A DNA stretch of 64,000 nucleotides. It comes from Paracoccus lutimaris (GTDB lineage: Bacteria > Pseudomonadota > Alphaproteobacteria > Rhodobacterales > Rhodobacteraceae). Positions 44,862 through 52,156 of the stretch are shown here, piece by piece. Location of the stretch: NCBI RefSeq assembly GCF_003337565.1, contig NZ_QPJL01000007.1:62001-126000 (forward strand), written 5' to 3'. The number at the start of each line of letters is the position of its first letter. The first letter of the stretch is position 1. The notes beneath the pieces are model-generated. The model saw only the letters and a program-made list of their open reading frames with translations, did not search any database and was not told the origin of the DNA. Position numbers and translations under genes: made by a program.

Positions 44862-44886
44862 CGGGCCGCACTTTGCGGCCCGTTTG
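44862..44886 (+). terminator. Terminator-like hairpin upstream of carD
   Basis: CGGGCCGCA and TGCGGCCCG form a 9-bp stem with a CTT loop, followed by GTTTGG. The T-run is short, so termination of fdxA or partial attenuation of carD transcription are both possible. Confidence 0.55.
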
Positions 44887-44947
44887 GCGTGCTGCCAAAC
44901 CTGATCACTGCCCGATCAGAACGATATGAGCAATTGTATTGGCCCAC

Positions 44948-44964
44948 AGGGGGAATGTCCCCCT
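44948..44964 (+). promoter_or_regulatory. 7-bp hairpin in the carD leader
   Basis: AGGGGGA at 44948-44954 pairs perfectly with TCCCCCT at 44958-44964 across a three-base loop, followed by TTGGG. It lies 47 bases before the carD ATG, after the larger hairpin. Confidence 0.45.
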
Positions 44965-45011
44965 TTGGGTCGTTTGTGCCGCCAGGCGGCGCTGCTGCGT
45001 AAGGAAGCCCA

Positions 45012-45521
45012 ATGTCCAAAACCAAGAAAACCGAGTTCCGTCCCGACGATTTCGTGGTCTATCCGACGCATGGTGTCGGCCGGATCGTGTCGATCGAGGA
45101 ACAAGAGGTCGCCGGGCTGCGACTCGAGATGTTCGTGATCTCGTTCGAAAAAGACAAGATGACGCTGCGGGTGCCGACCGCGCGGGCCACTGAAATCGGG
45201 ATGCGTGGCCTGTCCACCCCCGATCTGGTCGAACGCGCGCTCGACACGCTGAAGGGCAAGGCCCGCGTCAAGCGCGCCATGTGGTCGCGCCGCGCGCAGG
45301 AATATGAGCAGAAGATCAATTCCGGCGATCTGATGTCGATCGCCGAGGTGGTGCGCGACCTGCACCGCAATGACGACCAGCGCGAGCAGTCCTATTCCGA
45401 GCGTCAGCTCTACGAAGCCGCGCTGGACCGCCTGACCCGCGAAGTCGCCGCCGTCAGCGGCATCGACGAGGCCGGCGCCCAGAAAAAGGTCGAGACGGTC
45501 CTGACCGCCCGCGCTGCCTGA
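45012..45521 (+). CDS. carD: CarD-family RNA polymerase-binding transcription regulator
   Basis: A 169-residue CarD/CdnL protein. The N-terminal RNAP-interacting Tudor-like domain contains DDFVVYPTHGVGRI and the KDKMTLRVP strand. The C-terminal helical DNA-binding domain contains RAMWSRRAQEYEQKINSG and IAEVVRDLHR. It stabilises open promoter complexes, notably at rRNA and housekeeping promoters. AAGGA precedes the start. A strong terminator follows. Confidence 0.95.
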   Translation: MSKTKKTEFRPDDFVVYPTHGVGRIVSIEEQEVAGLRLEMFVISFEKDKMTLRVPTARATEIGMRGLSTPDLVERALDTLKGKARVKRAMWSRRAQEYEQKINSGDLMSIAEVVRDLHRNDDQREQSYSERQLYEAALDRLTREVAAVSGIDEAGAQKKVETVLTARAA

Positions 45522-45544
45522 TCGGCTGGGAGAAGCATGGAACC

Positions 45545-45566
45545 GGGCGCCTTCGGGCGCCCTTTT
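45545..45566 (+). terminator. Rho-independent terminator of carD
   Basis: GGGCGCC at 45545-45551, loop TTCG, GGCGCCC at 45556-45562, then TTTT. It begins 24 bases after the carD stop. Confidence 0.92.
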
Positions 45567-46061
45567 CCATTCGATATGCGGGCCACCCGATGCCGCGACG
45601 GTGCCGATCCGCGAGGGGCGCGCGCGGGGATGGCGCGGCTGGGCGGCCGGCGCAGATTGCACCCATACTGGCCGCAATAACCGGATCTCCGAGCGCTTGC
45701 GTCTGGCCGGTGACGGTCCGGCCTCAACCCGCTGCGCGCGGGCTTTGATATCGCGGCCGCCTCGCGCGCGGCGCTTGGAAGGCCTCATGGATCTGGCGGG
45801 TTCTTGGCCCTGCCAGTGGGGCCCGCCCCTGACCCTCTCTGGACATCGGTCATCATGTCCCATATTGGGGCTGACGCTTGCGGCAAGAACCGAGGTGAGG
45901 ACACATGTCGGCGAATGCTGTTTCCAAAACCGGCGCCGGCATTCATGGCAGGTTCGGTCCAGGCGAGGGCACCGCAAAGTGGCGGTGCAATCGCGTGAAT
46001 CAGCTTGCCGGCCGCGCATTTACGGAATTTGGCGATGCTTCCTGAGGGGATAGGGGAAAAA
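45567..46061. other. Gene-free stretch between carD and dut
   Basis: About 495 bases without a convincing protein gene. Open frames here are Arg/Pro/Ser-rich and lack start signals. I looked for SRP RNA, tmRNA and RNase P landmarks and saw none. The dut promoter should be near its right end. Confidence 0.5.
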
Positions 46062-46511
46062 GTGACGCAGGTGGTTAAATTCGCAAGAGTCGAGGGAAAT
46101 GATCTGCCGCTTCCGGGCTATGAGACGCCGGGTGCGGCGGGAATGGATCTTCGCGCTTTCCTTCCGGACGGCCCATTGACCATGGCGCCCGGCGAGCTGC
46201 ATCTGGTTTCGACCGGGTTGCGGGTCGAGCTGCCCGCGAACACCGAAATGCAGATCCGGCCCCGTTCCAGCCTTGCTCTGAAGAAGCGGATCATCATTCC
46301 AAACAGCCCCGGAACAATAGATGAGGATTACCGCGGAGTAATTCTTGTCGGGCTTTATCTGCTGGGTGGCGAACCGGTAACCTTGTCCCATGGCGATCGT
46401 TTCGCGCAGGCGATCATTGCCCCGGTCATCAAGCCGAACGTCATCGAGGTTGCCGAGCTTTCCGCGACGGATCGCGGCGCGAACGGGTTTGGCTCGACCG
46501 GAAGTCAGTGA
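46062..46511 (+). CDS. dut: dUTP diphosphatase
   Basis: A 149-residue homotrimeric dUTPase that hydrolyses dUTP to dUMP. The five motifs are present: AGMDLRA, PRSSLA, NSPGTIDEDYRG, GDRFAQ and RGANGFGSTG. Motif 2 has Ser where Gly is usual. GTG 46062 (after AGGGG) gives the standard length and the MTQVVKFARV start; ATG 46035 would add nine residues. Confidence 0.94.
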   Translation: MTQVVKFARVEGNDLPLPGYETPGAAGMDLRAFLPDGPLTMAPGELHLVSTGLRVELPANTEMQIRPRSSLALKKRIIIPNSPGTIDEDYRGVILVGLYLLGGEPVTLSHGDRFAQAIIAPVIKPNVIEVAELSATDRGANGFGSTGSQ

Positions 46512-46686
46512 TACCGTGTCATCCGGTGCGCTGATTTGACCGCAAGATCCTTTTGCAGCACTGAAGGCTGCGGCGCGGCTCGCGATCTGTCTTGCCTAGA
46601 TCAAGCCGCTTCCGGCCAGGATCGCGCCCGTTCGGTCGAGAAGCAAGCCTTGTCACCAAGCGGAAGCCATTCGAAGAACGCGGCCC

Positions 46687-47418
46687 TCAGTTGATGCGCA
46701 CGGTCGCCAGACGATCCTGCACCAGCCCGCTGATCCGCGCCAGATCACTGGCCAGCGCCCGTCCCTCGGAGTGATCGCGCGCCAGTGTCGCCGCGGCATC
46801 CTCGAGCATGCGGTCATGCGCCGAACGCGCCACACCGGCCAGGAAACGGGCGATATAGTCGATGGCGGCGGTATTGTCCGCAAGCGAGAGTACCTCGGCC
46901 ACATGGGCAAGATCGTCGCGCAGCGCGCCGGGATCGGCGGAAATCACCTCGTCAGGCAGAATGCGCAGGCCCTGCGGCCGGGCCTCGACCGGCAGCACCG
47001 ACAGGATCGCCTGCTGGAAGGTTGCAAGGCTTTCGATGGGCTTGGGCAGGAAGCCGTCCGCGCCCGCCCTCATCGCGGCCTCGCGATTGTCGGGATCGCC
47101 CGAGATGCCAAGGATCACCGGCACGCGCGGCTGGGCCTTGGCGATGGTCGCAATCATGTCCGCGCCATTCCCGTCCGGCAGGCCCATATCGACCAGCACC
47201 GCGCCCGGCCGGTAGGTCTGCAGGTGCCGCAGGGCGGTGCGGATGCTGTCGGCCCGGCGAATGCGAGCGCCCGAGCGCAGGCAGAGCAGGCGCACCGCTT
47301 CGGAGGCAACGCGCGAATCCTCGACCACCAGCACGGTCAGTCCGGTCAGAGGACGGTTCGGCAGGGTGGCCCGCCAGGTGGGAAGGGGGTCCCCACCGAT
47401 CCATTCCTGTTCAGTCAT
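46687..47418 (-). CDS. Response regulator with REC domain and helical C-terminus
   Basis: A 243-residue protein. A receiver domain occupies about 25-145: VVEDSRVAS for the acidic pocket, phospho-acceptor Asp in VLVDMGLPDG, the Thr/Ser position in ILGISGD, and Lys in FLPKPI. The C-terminal 90 residues (VAEVLSLADNTAAIDYIARF onward) are helical and unrecognised; no HTH or GGDEF. Possibly a Hpt-like or phosphorelay partner. No kinase is adjacent. ATG 47418 is preferred over 47442. Confidence 0.82.
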   Translation of the reverse strand: MTEQEWIGGDPLPTWRATLPNRPLTGLTVLVVEDSRVASEAVRLLCLRSGARIRRADSIRTALRHLQTYRPGAVLVDMGLPDGNGADMIATIAKAQPRVPVILGISGDPDNREAAMRAGADGFLPKPIESLATFQQAILSVLPVEARPQGLRILPDEVISADPGALRDDLAHVAEVLSLADNTAAIDYIARFLAGVARSAHDRMLEDAAATLARDHSEGRALASDLARISGLVQDRLATVRIN

Positions 47419-47553
47419 CACGAAAGTCCCGTTGAGAATCACTTTGTAGGGTCAGATTCGCGCGATTTGCCTAATAAGCCGTTAACGCTGTTTCTGTTTT
47501 TCTTTCCCCCGGCGCGCTATGGTCCTAGAAGGGCGCAAATGATGGAGAAGCAG

Positions 47554-47958
47554 ATGATCGGACGCCTGAACCATGTCGCCATCGCCGTGCCGGACCTGAA
47601 GGCCGCCGCGGCTCAATATGCCGATGTCCTTGGCGCCCGGATCGGCCCGCCGCAGGACGAACCCGAGCACGGCGTGACCGTGATCTTCATCGAGCTGCCC
47701 AATACCAAGATCGAACTGCTGCATCCGCTGGGCGAGGACAGCCCGATCAAGGGGTTTCTGGAAAAGAACCCTTCGGGCGGCATCCATCACATCTGCTATG
47801 AGGTCGATGACATCATCGCCGCCCGCGACCGCCTGAAAGAGCAGGGCGCGCGTGTGCTGGGCACGGGCGAGCCCAAGATCGGCGCCCATGGCAAGCCGGT
47901 CCTGTTCCTGCATCCCAAGGATTTCAACGGCACGCTGATCGAGCTGGAGCAGGTCTGA
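47554..47958 (+). CDS. mce: Methylmalonyl-CoA epimerase
   Basis: A 134-residue glyoxalase-fold protein: LNHVAIAVPDL with the first metal His, a KIELLHPLGEDSPI block, GIHHICYEVDD, and a terminal LIELEQ with the metal Glu. It interconverts (R)- and (S)-methylmalonyl-CoA in propionyl-CoA and ethylmalonyl-CoA metabolism. ATG 47554 follows GGAGA; ATG 47539/47542 are alternatives. Its stop overlaps the DUF1467 start (TGATG). Confidence 0.93.
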   Translation: MIGRLNHVAIAVPDLKAAAAQYADVLGARIGPPQDEPEHGVTVIFIELPNTKIELLHPLGEDSPIKGFLEKNPSGGIHHICYEVDDIIAARDRLKEQGARVLGTGEPKIGAHGKPVLFLHPKDFNGTLIELEQV

Positions 47959-48242
47959 TGAATCTGACCGGAGGCATCGTCCTTTACGCCGTCCTGTGGT
48001 TTCTGGTGCTGTTCGTGCTGCTGCCGATCGGCCAGCAAAGCCAGGCCGATGTCGGCGAGGTGACGCCCGGCACTCCCGCCGGTGCGCCCCACGAACCCAA
48101 GCTGAAGAAAAAGGCGATCATGGCCACGATCATCGCCGGGGCGCTGTGGGGCATCATCGCCTATATCATCCTGGGCGGGGTCATCACCCGCGCGGATGTC
48201 GAGGGCTGGTTCAGCCGCGGCAGAGGTGGAACAGGTGGGTAA
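47958..48242 (+). CDS. DUF1467 membrane protein
   Basis: A 94-residue protein with two membrane helices (IVLYAVLWFLVLFVLLPIG and IMATIIAGALWGIIAYIILG) joined by a polar loop with KLKKK. DUF1467 commonly follows mce in alphaproteobacteria; function unknown. Its 3' end overlaps the convergent EI24 gene by 32 bases. Confidence 0.88.
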   Translation: MNLTGGIVLYAVLWFLVLFVLLPIGQQSQADVGEVTPGTPAGAPHEPKLKKKAIMATIIAGALWGIIAYIILGGVITRADVEGWFSRGRGGTGG

Positions 48243-48891
48243 AGGCCACCGCCGCCAGAATCGGGCCGACGATGTTCAGGACGGGCACCGTCAGCAGCAT
48301 GGCGATCAGCACCCCGAGCAGCGTCGCCTGCGTGGCATAGCGGCGGCGCAGCGCATTGGCCTGCGGCGCATGCAGGTGACGCCGTGCGGCCATCTGAAAG
48401 AACTCGCGCCCCAGCAGCCAGCCGTTCCCGGCGAAATACAGCACCGAGGCCAGCGGTCCCAGAAAGGGCGTCAGGATCAGCGTGATCAGCGTGACGCCGA
48501 TCACTGCACCCACGATCGCCAGCGATTCCCACAGCCCGTCCCAGAAATCGGCCTGCACGCCCTTGGCGCCGGGATAGTGGATGTCCTCGACCGCCTCGGA
48601 GACGCGTTCGGCGAACAGTCCCGAGAACCCGGCCGCGACCGGCACCATCAGAAAGATGCTCATCAGCGGGAACAGCACGAGTGAGCTCCAGGACAGGGCA
48701 GGGGCCACGGGCACCGCGCCGATCCAGGGCAGGCTGAGCGTCTCGGGGGCGAAATTGCGGATCGCCCAGAAGGCGCCGGCCTGCAGCGCCACGAACAGCA
48801 ACAGCGTCAGCCCGATGCCAAGCATCACGACGCCAAAGATGCGGGGCCGCAACAAATCGCCCCAGGCCAGAAAAAGCGCGCGCAGGATCAT
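48211..48891 (-). CDS. EI24/CysZ-like membrane protein
   Basis: A 226-residue membrane protein with four or more helices (FGVVMLGIGLTLLLFVALQAG; SLVLFPLMSIFLMVPVAAG; LAIVGAVIGVTLITLILTP; LLGVLIAMLLTVPVLNIVG). The order fits the EI24 domain, which includes the sulfate transporter CysZ, but no specificity is evident. ATGA overlap with the nitroreductase stop indicates one operon. The 3' end overlaps DUF1467 convergently. Confidence 0.82.
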   Translation of the reverse strand: MILRALFLAWGDLLRPRIFGVVMLGIGLTLLLFVALQAGAFWAIRNFAPETLSLPWIGAVPVAPALSWSSLVLFPLMSIFLMVPVAAGFSGLFAERVSEAVEDIHYPGAKGVQADFWDGLWESLAIVGAVIGVTLITLILTPFLGPLASVLYFAGNGWLLGREFFQMAARRHLHAPQANALRRRYATQATLLGVLIAMLLTVPVLNIVGPILAAVAFTHLFHLCRG

Positions 48892-49457
48892 TTGAGAAAG
48901 GTCGTCTTGCTGGAGATATCGGGACGCGGGCGGTCGGGCGGCGTCGCGCCGCGCTGGCCGATATGGATCAGGCCGACGACCTGCTCGCCCTCGGCCACAC
49001 CCAGATGCGCGTGCGCAAAGCTGGCCTGCGCCGCAGGCCCGGTCAGCCAGGCCGCGCCGTAACCCGACGCAAGGGCCGCGTTCACCAGCTCAAGACAGAC
49101 TGCCCCGGATGACAGGAACTGTTCCCATTGCGGGACTTTCGGGCTTTCGACCGGGGCCGAGACCACCGCGACGATGACCGGAGAGTCAAAGGCCGAGCGC
49201 GCCTTTTCCACCGCCGCCTCGTCGCCGCCCTGGGCCGCCGCATGCGCGGCCAGCAGCGGGGCAAGGCGGTCCAGCGCCGCGCGCTCGAGGACGACAAAGC
49301 GCCATGGTTCAAGCTTGCCGTGATCGGGCACGCGCGCGGCCAGCTCCAGCAGCGCCATCAGCTCGTCATGGCTGGGGGCCGGGCCGCTCAGCATCCTGGG
49401 CGGGTGCGAGCGGCGGTTGCGCAGAAAGGACAGCGTGGCGGGATCGGTATATTCCAT
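48888..49457 (-). CDS. Nitroreductase family protein (YdjA-like)
   Basis: A 189-residue flavoprotein: NRRSHPP and ARVPDHGKLEPWRFVVL contact FMN, and GAAWLTGP is the second family block. Small size fits YdjA-like members; NAD(P)H-dependent reductase of unknown substrate. ATG 49457 follows GAGG; the open frame extends further upstream without similarity. Confidence 0.88.
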   Translation of the reverse strand: MEYTDPATLSFLRNRRSHPPRMLSGPAPSHDELMALLELAARVPDHGKLEPWRFVVLERAALDRLAPLLAAHAAAQGGDEAAVEKARSAFDSPVIVAVVSAPVESPKVPQWEQFLSSGAVCLELVNAALASGYGAAWLTGPAAQASFAHAHLGVAEGEQVVGLIHIGQRGATPPDRPRPDISSKTTFLK

Positions 49458-49553
49458 TCGGACCTCGGACTGGTTGGCGTCCAGATAGCCGCCCTGCCGG
49501 GCCGGCGCCAGACACGCCATTGCCATTCCGCGCCGATGCGGGTTCAAGAAAAC

Positions 49554-49802
49554 ATGACCGATCTAAGCCATCTTGCGCAACCCGGCAGTGAAATCGCCAT
49601 CCGCGTCACCCCGCGCGCCTCGCGCAATGCGGTCACGCTGGATGGCGACATGATCCGCGTCAGCGTCACCGTGGTCCCCGAGGACGGCAAGGCCAACGCC
49701 GCCGTCATCAAGCTGCTGGCCAAGGCGCTGGGGGTGGCGAAATCGCGGCTGGTGCTGGTGCGGGGCGCGACGGCCCGCGACAAGCTGTTCCGGATCGATT
49801 GA
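49554..49802 (+). CDS. DUF167 (YggU-like) protein
   Basis: An 82-residue protein with IRVTPRASRNAVTLDG, VVPEDGKANAAVIKLLAKALG and VLVRGATARDKLFRID, the full DUF167 signature. Function unproven. ATG 49536 in frame is an alternative start. Ends seven bases from the next, convergent gene. Confidence 0.9.
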   Translation: MTDLSHLAQPGSEIAIRVTPRASRNAVTLDGDMIRVSVTVVPEDGKANAAVIKLLAKALGVAKSRLVLVRGATARDKLFRID

Positions 49803-49808
49803 GGGGGG

Positions 49809-50060
49809 CTAGCTGCGTTCCAGCCGGTAATTCCCCTCGGGCAGGTTCAGGGCGGCGCGCAGCTCCTCCAGCTGTTCGATGGTCAGGACGATCTGCGCCA
49901 GCTCGCCGGTATCGGGGTCGAACTGCTCGACCACCACGCGGTCGTCAAAGGTCTGGATCACCACATCCTCGTTCAGCGGCCGGGTGTTGACCTCGCCCTC
50001 GGGCAGCTCGTCGATCAGGGTGATGATCGTGGCGTCGAAGTCATGCTCGATGGTGAACAT
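49809..50060 (-). CDS. Conserved protein of unknown function (83 residues)
   Basis: Begins MFTIEHDFDATIITLID and contains two acidic beta-hairpin-like stretches (DVVIQTFDDRVVVEQFDPDTGE). AAGGA precedes ATG 50060. I recall similar short proteins across Rhodobacteraceae but no function. Confidence 0.75.
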   Translation of the reverse strand: MFTIEHDFDATIITLIDELPEGEVNTRPLNEDVVIQTFDDRVVVEQFDPDTGELAQIVLTIEQLEELRAALNLPEGNYRLERS

Positions 50061-50205
50061 CCGGGGTCCTTTCCGTTCAGCTTTCCTCAACAATCGCGTG
50101 ATACGAAAAAAGGGGCAAGAGCGGGGCTTGGCGGTCGGACGATGCCGCGGCTAGAGTATGCACAAAAGGCGCGGTGAAGCCGCGGGTTGAGGCTGGGGTA
50201 AGGGC

Positions 50206-50958
50206 ATGATCAGGGCGTGGCAGGCAGCGGCAGTGGTGCTGGGACTGGCGGGATGCGTGGTGGTTCCCGCGGGCCAGATTCCTGTCGGGACAACCGGCGG
50301 GCCGGTCGTGCCTTCGGTGCCCACCTCGCCCGACACGCCCCGGGGCGCCCGCGAATCGGCGCGCGCCTTCATCCAGGTGATCAGCCGCATGGAGCCTGCG
50401 GTCGAACGGGAATGCCACCAGCGCCGTACCCAGCCGATCAATTGCGACTTCCAGTTCGTTGTCGATGACCGCGCCGGGCTGGAGCCCAACGCCTACCAGA
50501 CCATCGATTCGACCGGGCGCCCGATCATCGGTTTTACCCTGTCGCTGATCGGCGAGGCGCGCAACGCCGACGAGCTGGCCTTTGTCGTCGGGCATGAGGC
50601 AAGCCACCACATCCTTGGCCATATCAAGCGCAAATCCAGCGCGGCCTCGATGGGGGCGGTGATTCTGGGCGGGCTGGCCAGCGCTTACGGCGGCAATTCC
50701 GAATCGATCCAGACCGCGCAGGATCTGGGGGCGCAGTTCGGCGCGCGCTTCTATTCCAAGGACTGGGAGCTGGAGGCCGATTATCTCGGTGCCATCATCG
50801 CGCTGAACGCGGGCTACAATCCCGAGCATGGTGCGCAGTTTTTTGCCAGAATCCCCGACCCGGGTGATAAAATTCTGGGCACACACCCCTCGAACGCCTC
50901 GCGCATGGCCCAGGTGACGCGCGCCGTCGCCGATTACCGCTCGGGGCGCGCGCGCTGA
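50206..50958 (+). CDS. M48-family metalloprotease lipoprotein
   Basis: A 250-residue lipoprotein: signal peptide with lipobox LAGC (C17), then a Pro/Gly-rich linker, then the peptidase M48 site HEASH (130-134) with the third zinc ligand E190 in ELEADYLG. The late HPSNASRM motif is typical of BepA/LoiP-like outer-membrane quality-control proteases. Probably acts in the periplasm on envelope proteins. Confidence 0.92.
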   Translation: MIRAWQAAAVVLGLAGCVVVPAGQIPVGTTGGPVVPSVPTSPDTPRGARESARAFIQVISRMEPAVERECHQRRTQPINCDFQFVVDDRAGLEPNAYQTIDSTGRPIIGFTLSLIGEARNADELAFVVGHEASHHILGHIKRKSSAASMGAVILGGLASAYGGNSESIQTAQDLGAQFGARFYSKDWELEADYLGAIIALNAGYNPEHGAQFFARIPDPGDKILGTHPSNASRMAQVTRAVADYRSGRAR

Positions 50959-51209
50959 AGCCGCTGTCTGTTGCTTTGGCGCAACATCGGGTGCGACACT
51001 TCCGCGCATTGATATACTGGGGAAAACCACAACTTTACCGCGAAATGCAGGGAAATTGCGGGGTGCAAGCCCGGTATGCCCTATTAACCTGACGTTATTC
51101 GGAAGAAGTCGTGTAGAATTCTCTTTAATAGGCGAGACTCTGCCGATAGTTTCCGAATTGGTTTTATTGAGTCACTGTTCATTTCAGAAGTTTTGGTTAG
51201 GGAGCGTTC

Positions 51210-51551
51210 ATGATCGGGGTCATTCTCTGGAGCAATCCGGCTAAGGAAAAGGCCGTGATCTGGTGTGAGGATCATGGAGCGCTGGCCTATCTGCAAGGCC
51301 AGGAAAACCTGATCTTCCCCGGCGACTGGCCGGAAGCTGGCGACCTTGTTGAACTGGAATATGAAACCGTGAACGATCTGCGCCATGCCCGCTCGGTCTC
51401 GCTGGTTTCGGGAAACAAGCGCTCCGAACTGCCGGACCTGCTGCGCGGCATGGGCGAGAAATCTGCGGCGAATCAGCCGGCCCTGCGCGTCGTCTCCAAT
51501 AGCGATCTTGGCCAGACCGGGCAGCCGCACAAGCTGGCGGCCACCCGTTAA
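51210..51551 (+). CDS. Conserved rhodobacteral protein of unknown function (113 residues)
   Basis: Starts MIGVILWSNPAKEKAVIWCED and contains ENLIFPGDWPEAGDLVELE, suggesting a small beta-barrel-like fold. No family name. The upstream 130 bases are strikingly AT-rich compared with the region, consistent with a strong or regulated promoter. Ends seven bases from ilvN, convergent. Confidence 0.7.
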   Translation: MIGVILWSNPAKEKAVIWCEDHGALAYLQGQENLIFPGDWPEAGDLVELEYETVNDLRHARSVSLVSGNKRSELPDLLRGMGEKSAANQPALRVVSNSDLGQTGQPHKLAATR

Positions 51552-51557
51552 CCGCGT

Positions 51558-52118
51558 TCAGGCGCCGCGCGCCAGCGCGGCGACCCCGGTGCGGGCCTGA
51601 TCCGACAGGCCCAGAGGCCGCATCAGATCAGCAAAGGCATCCAGTTTCTCGGGGGTGCCGGTGATCTCGAAGACAAAGCTTTCCAATGTCGAATCGACCA
51701 CGCTGGCGCGGAAGATTTCCGCGATGCGCAGCGCCTCGACGCGTTTCTCGCCCTTGCCCGAGACCTTGAACAGGCCTAGCTCGCGCTCGACGCTGGGACC
51801 CTCGACGGTCAGGTCATGGACCTCGTGCACGGGCACGATGCGGCCAAGCTGCGCCTTGATCTGCTCGATGACCGAGGGCGTGCCGCGGGTCACGATGGTG
51901 ATGCGCGAACGGTGACCGGAATGGTCCACCTCGGCCACGGTCAGGCTGTCGATATTGTAGCCCCGGCCGGAAAACAGCCCGATGACGCGCGCCAGCACGC
52001 CCGCCTCGTTGTCGACCAGCACCGCCAGGGTGTGGCTTTCGATGGTCTGGGAATGGGGGTCGCGCAGGTCATAGGCCGAATGGCTTGTTGCGCCTTTGTG
52101 GATGTTCAGTGCCGCCAT
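51558..52118 (-). CDS. ilvN: Acetolactate synthase small (regulatory) subunit
   Basis: A 186-residue regulatory subunit. The N-terminal ACT domain (AVLVDNEAGVLARVIGLFSGRGYNIDS) binds branched-chain amino acids for feedback inhibition; a second ACT-like C-terminal domain follows. Starts 38 bases after ilvB, so both are one operon. No leader peptide with branched-chain codons was found upstream of ilvB. Confidence 0.96.
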   Translation of the reverse strand: MAALNIHKGATSHSAYDLRDPHSQTIESHTLAVLVDNEAGVLARVIGLFSGRGYNIDSLTVAEVDHSGHRSRITIVTRGTPSVIEQIKAQLGRIVPVHEVHDLTVEGPSVERELGLFKVSGKGEKRVEALRIAEIFRASVVDSTLESFVFEITGTPEKLDAFADLMRPLGLSDQARTGVAALARGA

Positions 52119-52156
52119 GTTCGTCTCGCTTTCCTAAATTCTTGGACCAGCCTGAA

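Larger units (their letters stand above)
44577..45011. other. Structured gene-free leader between fdxA and carD
   Basis: No coding frame is convincing in these 435 bases. They contain a long-range inverted repeat, a spaced palindrome, a terminator-like hairpin and a GC-only hairpin, each listed separately. These features are consistent with the end of fdxA transcription and a regulated leader for carD. Confidence 0.6.

Noticed and set aside
44916..46019. Minus-strand open frame across carD and the following gap
   Set aside because: Covers carD antisense and has no start signal or family; composition is not protein-like.
45567..46061. A stable RNA (SRP RNA, tmRNA or RNase P RNA) in the gap before dut
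   Set aside because: No matching conserved motifs could be seen, and a covariance search cannot be run here.
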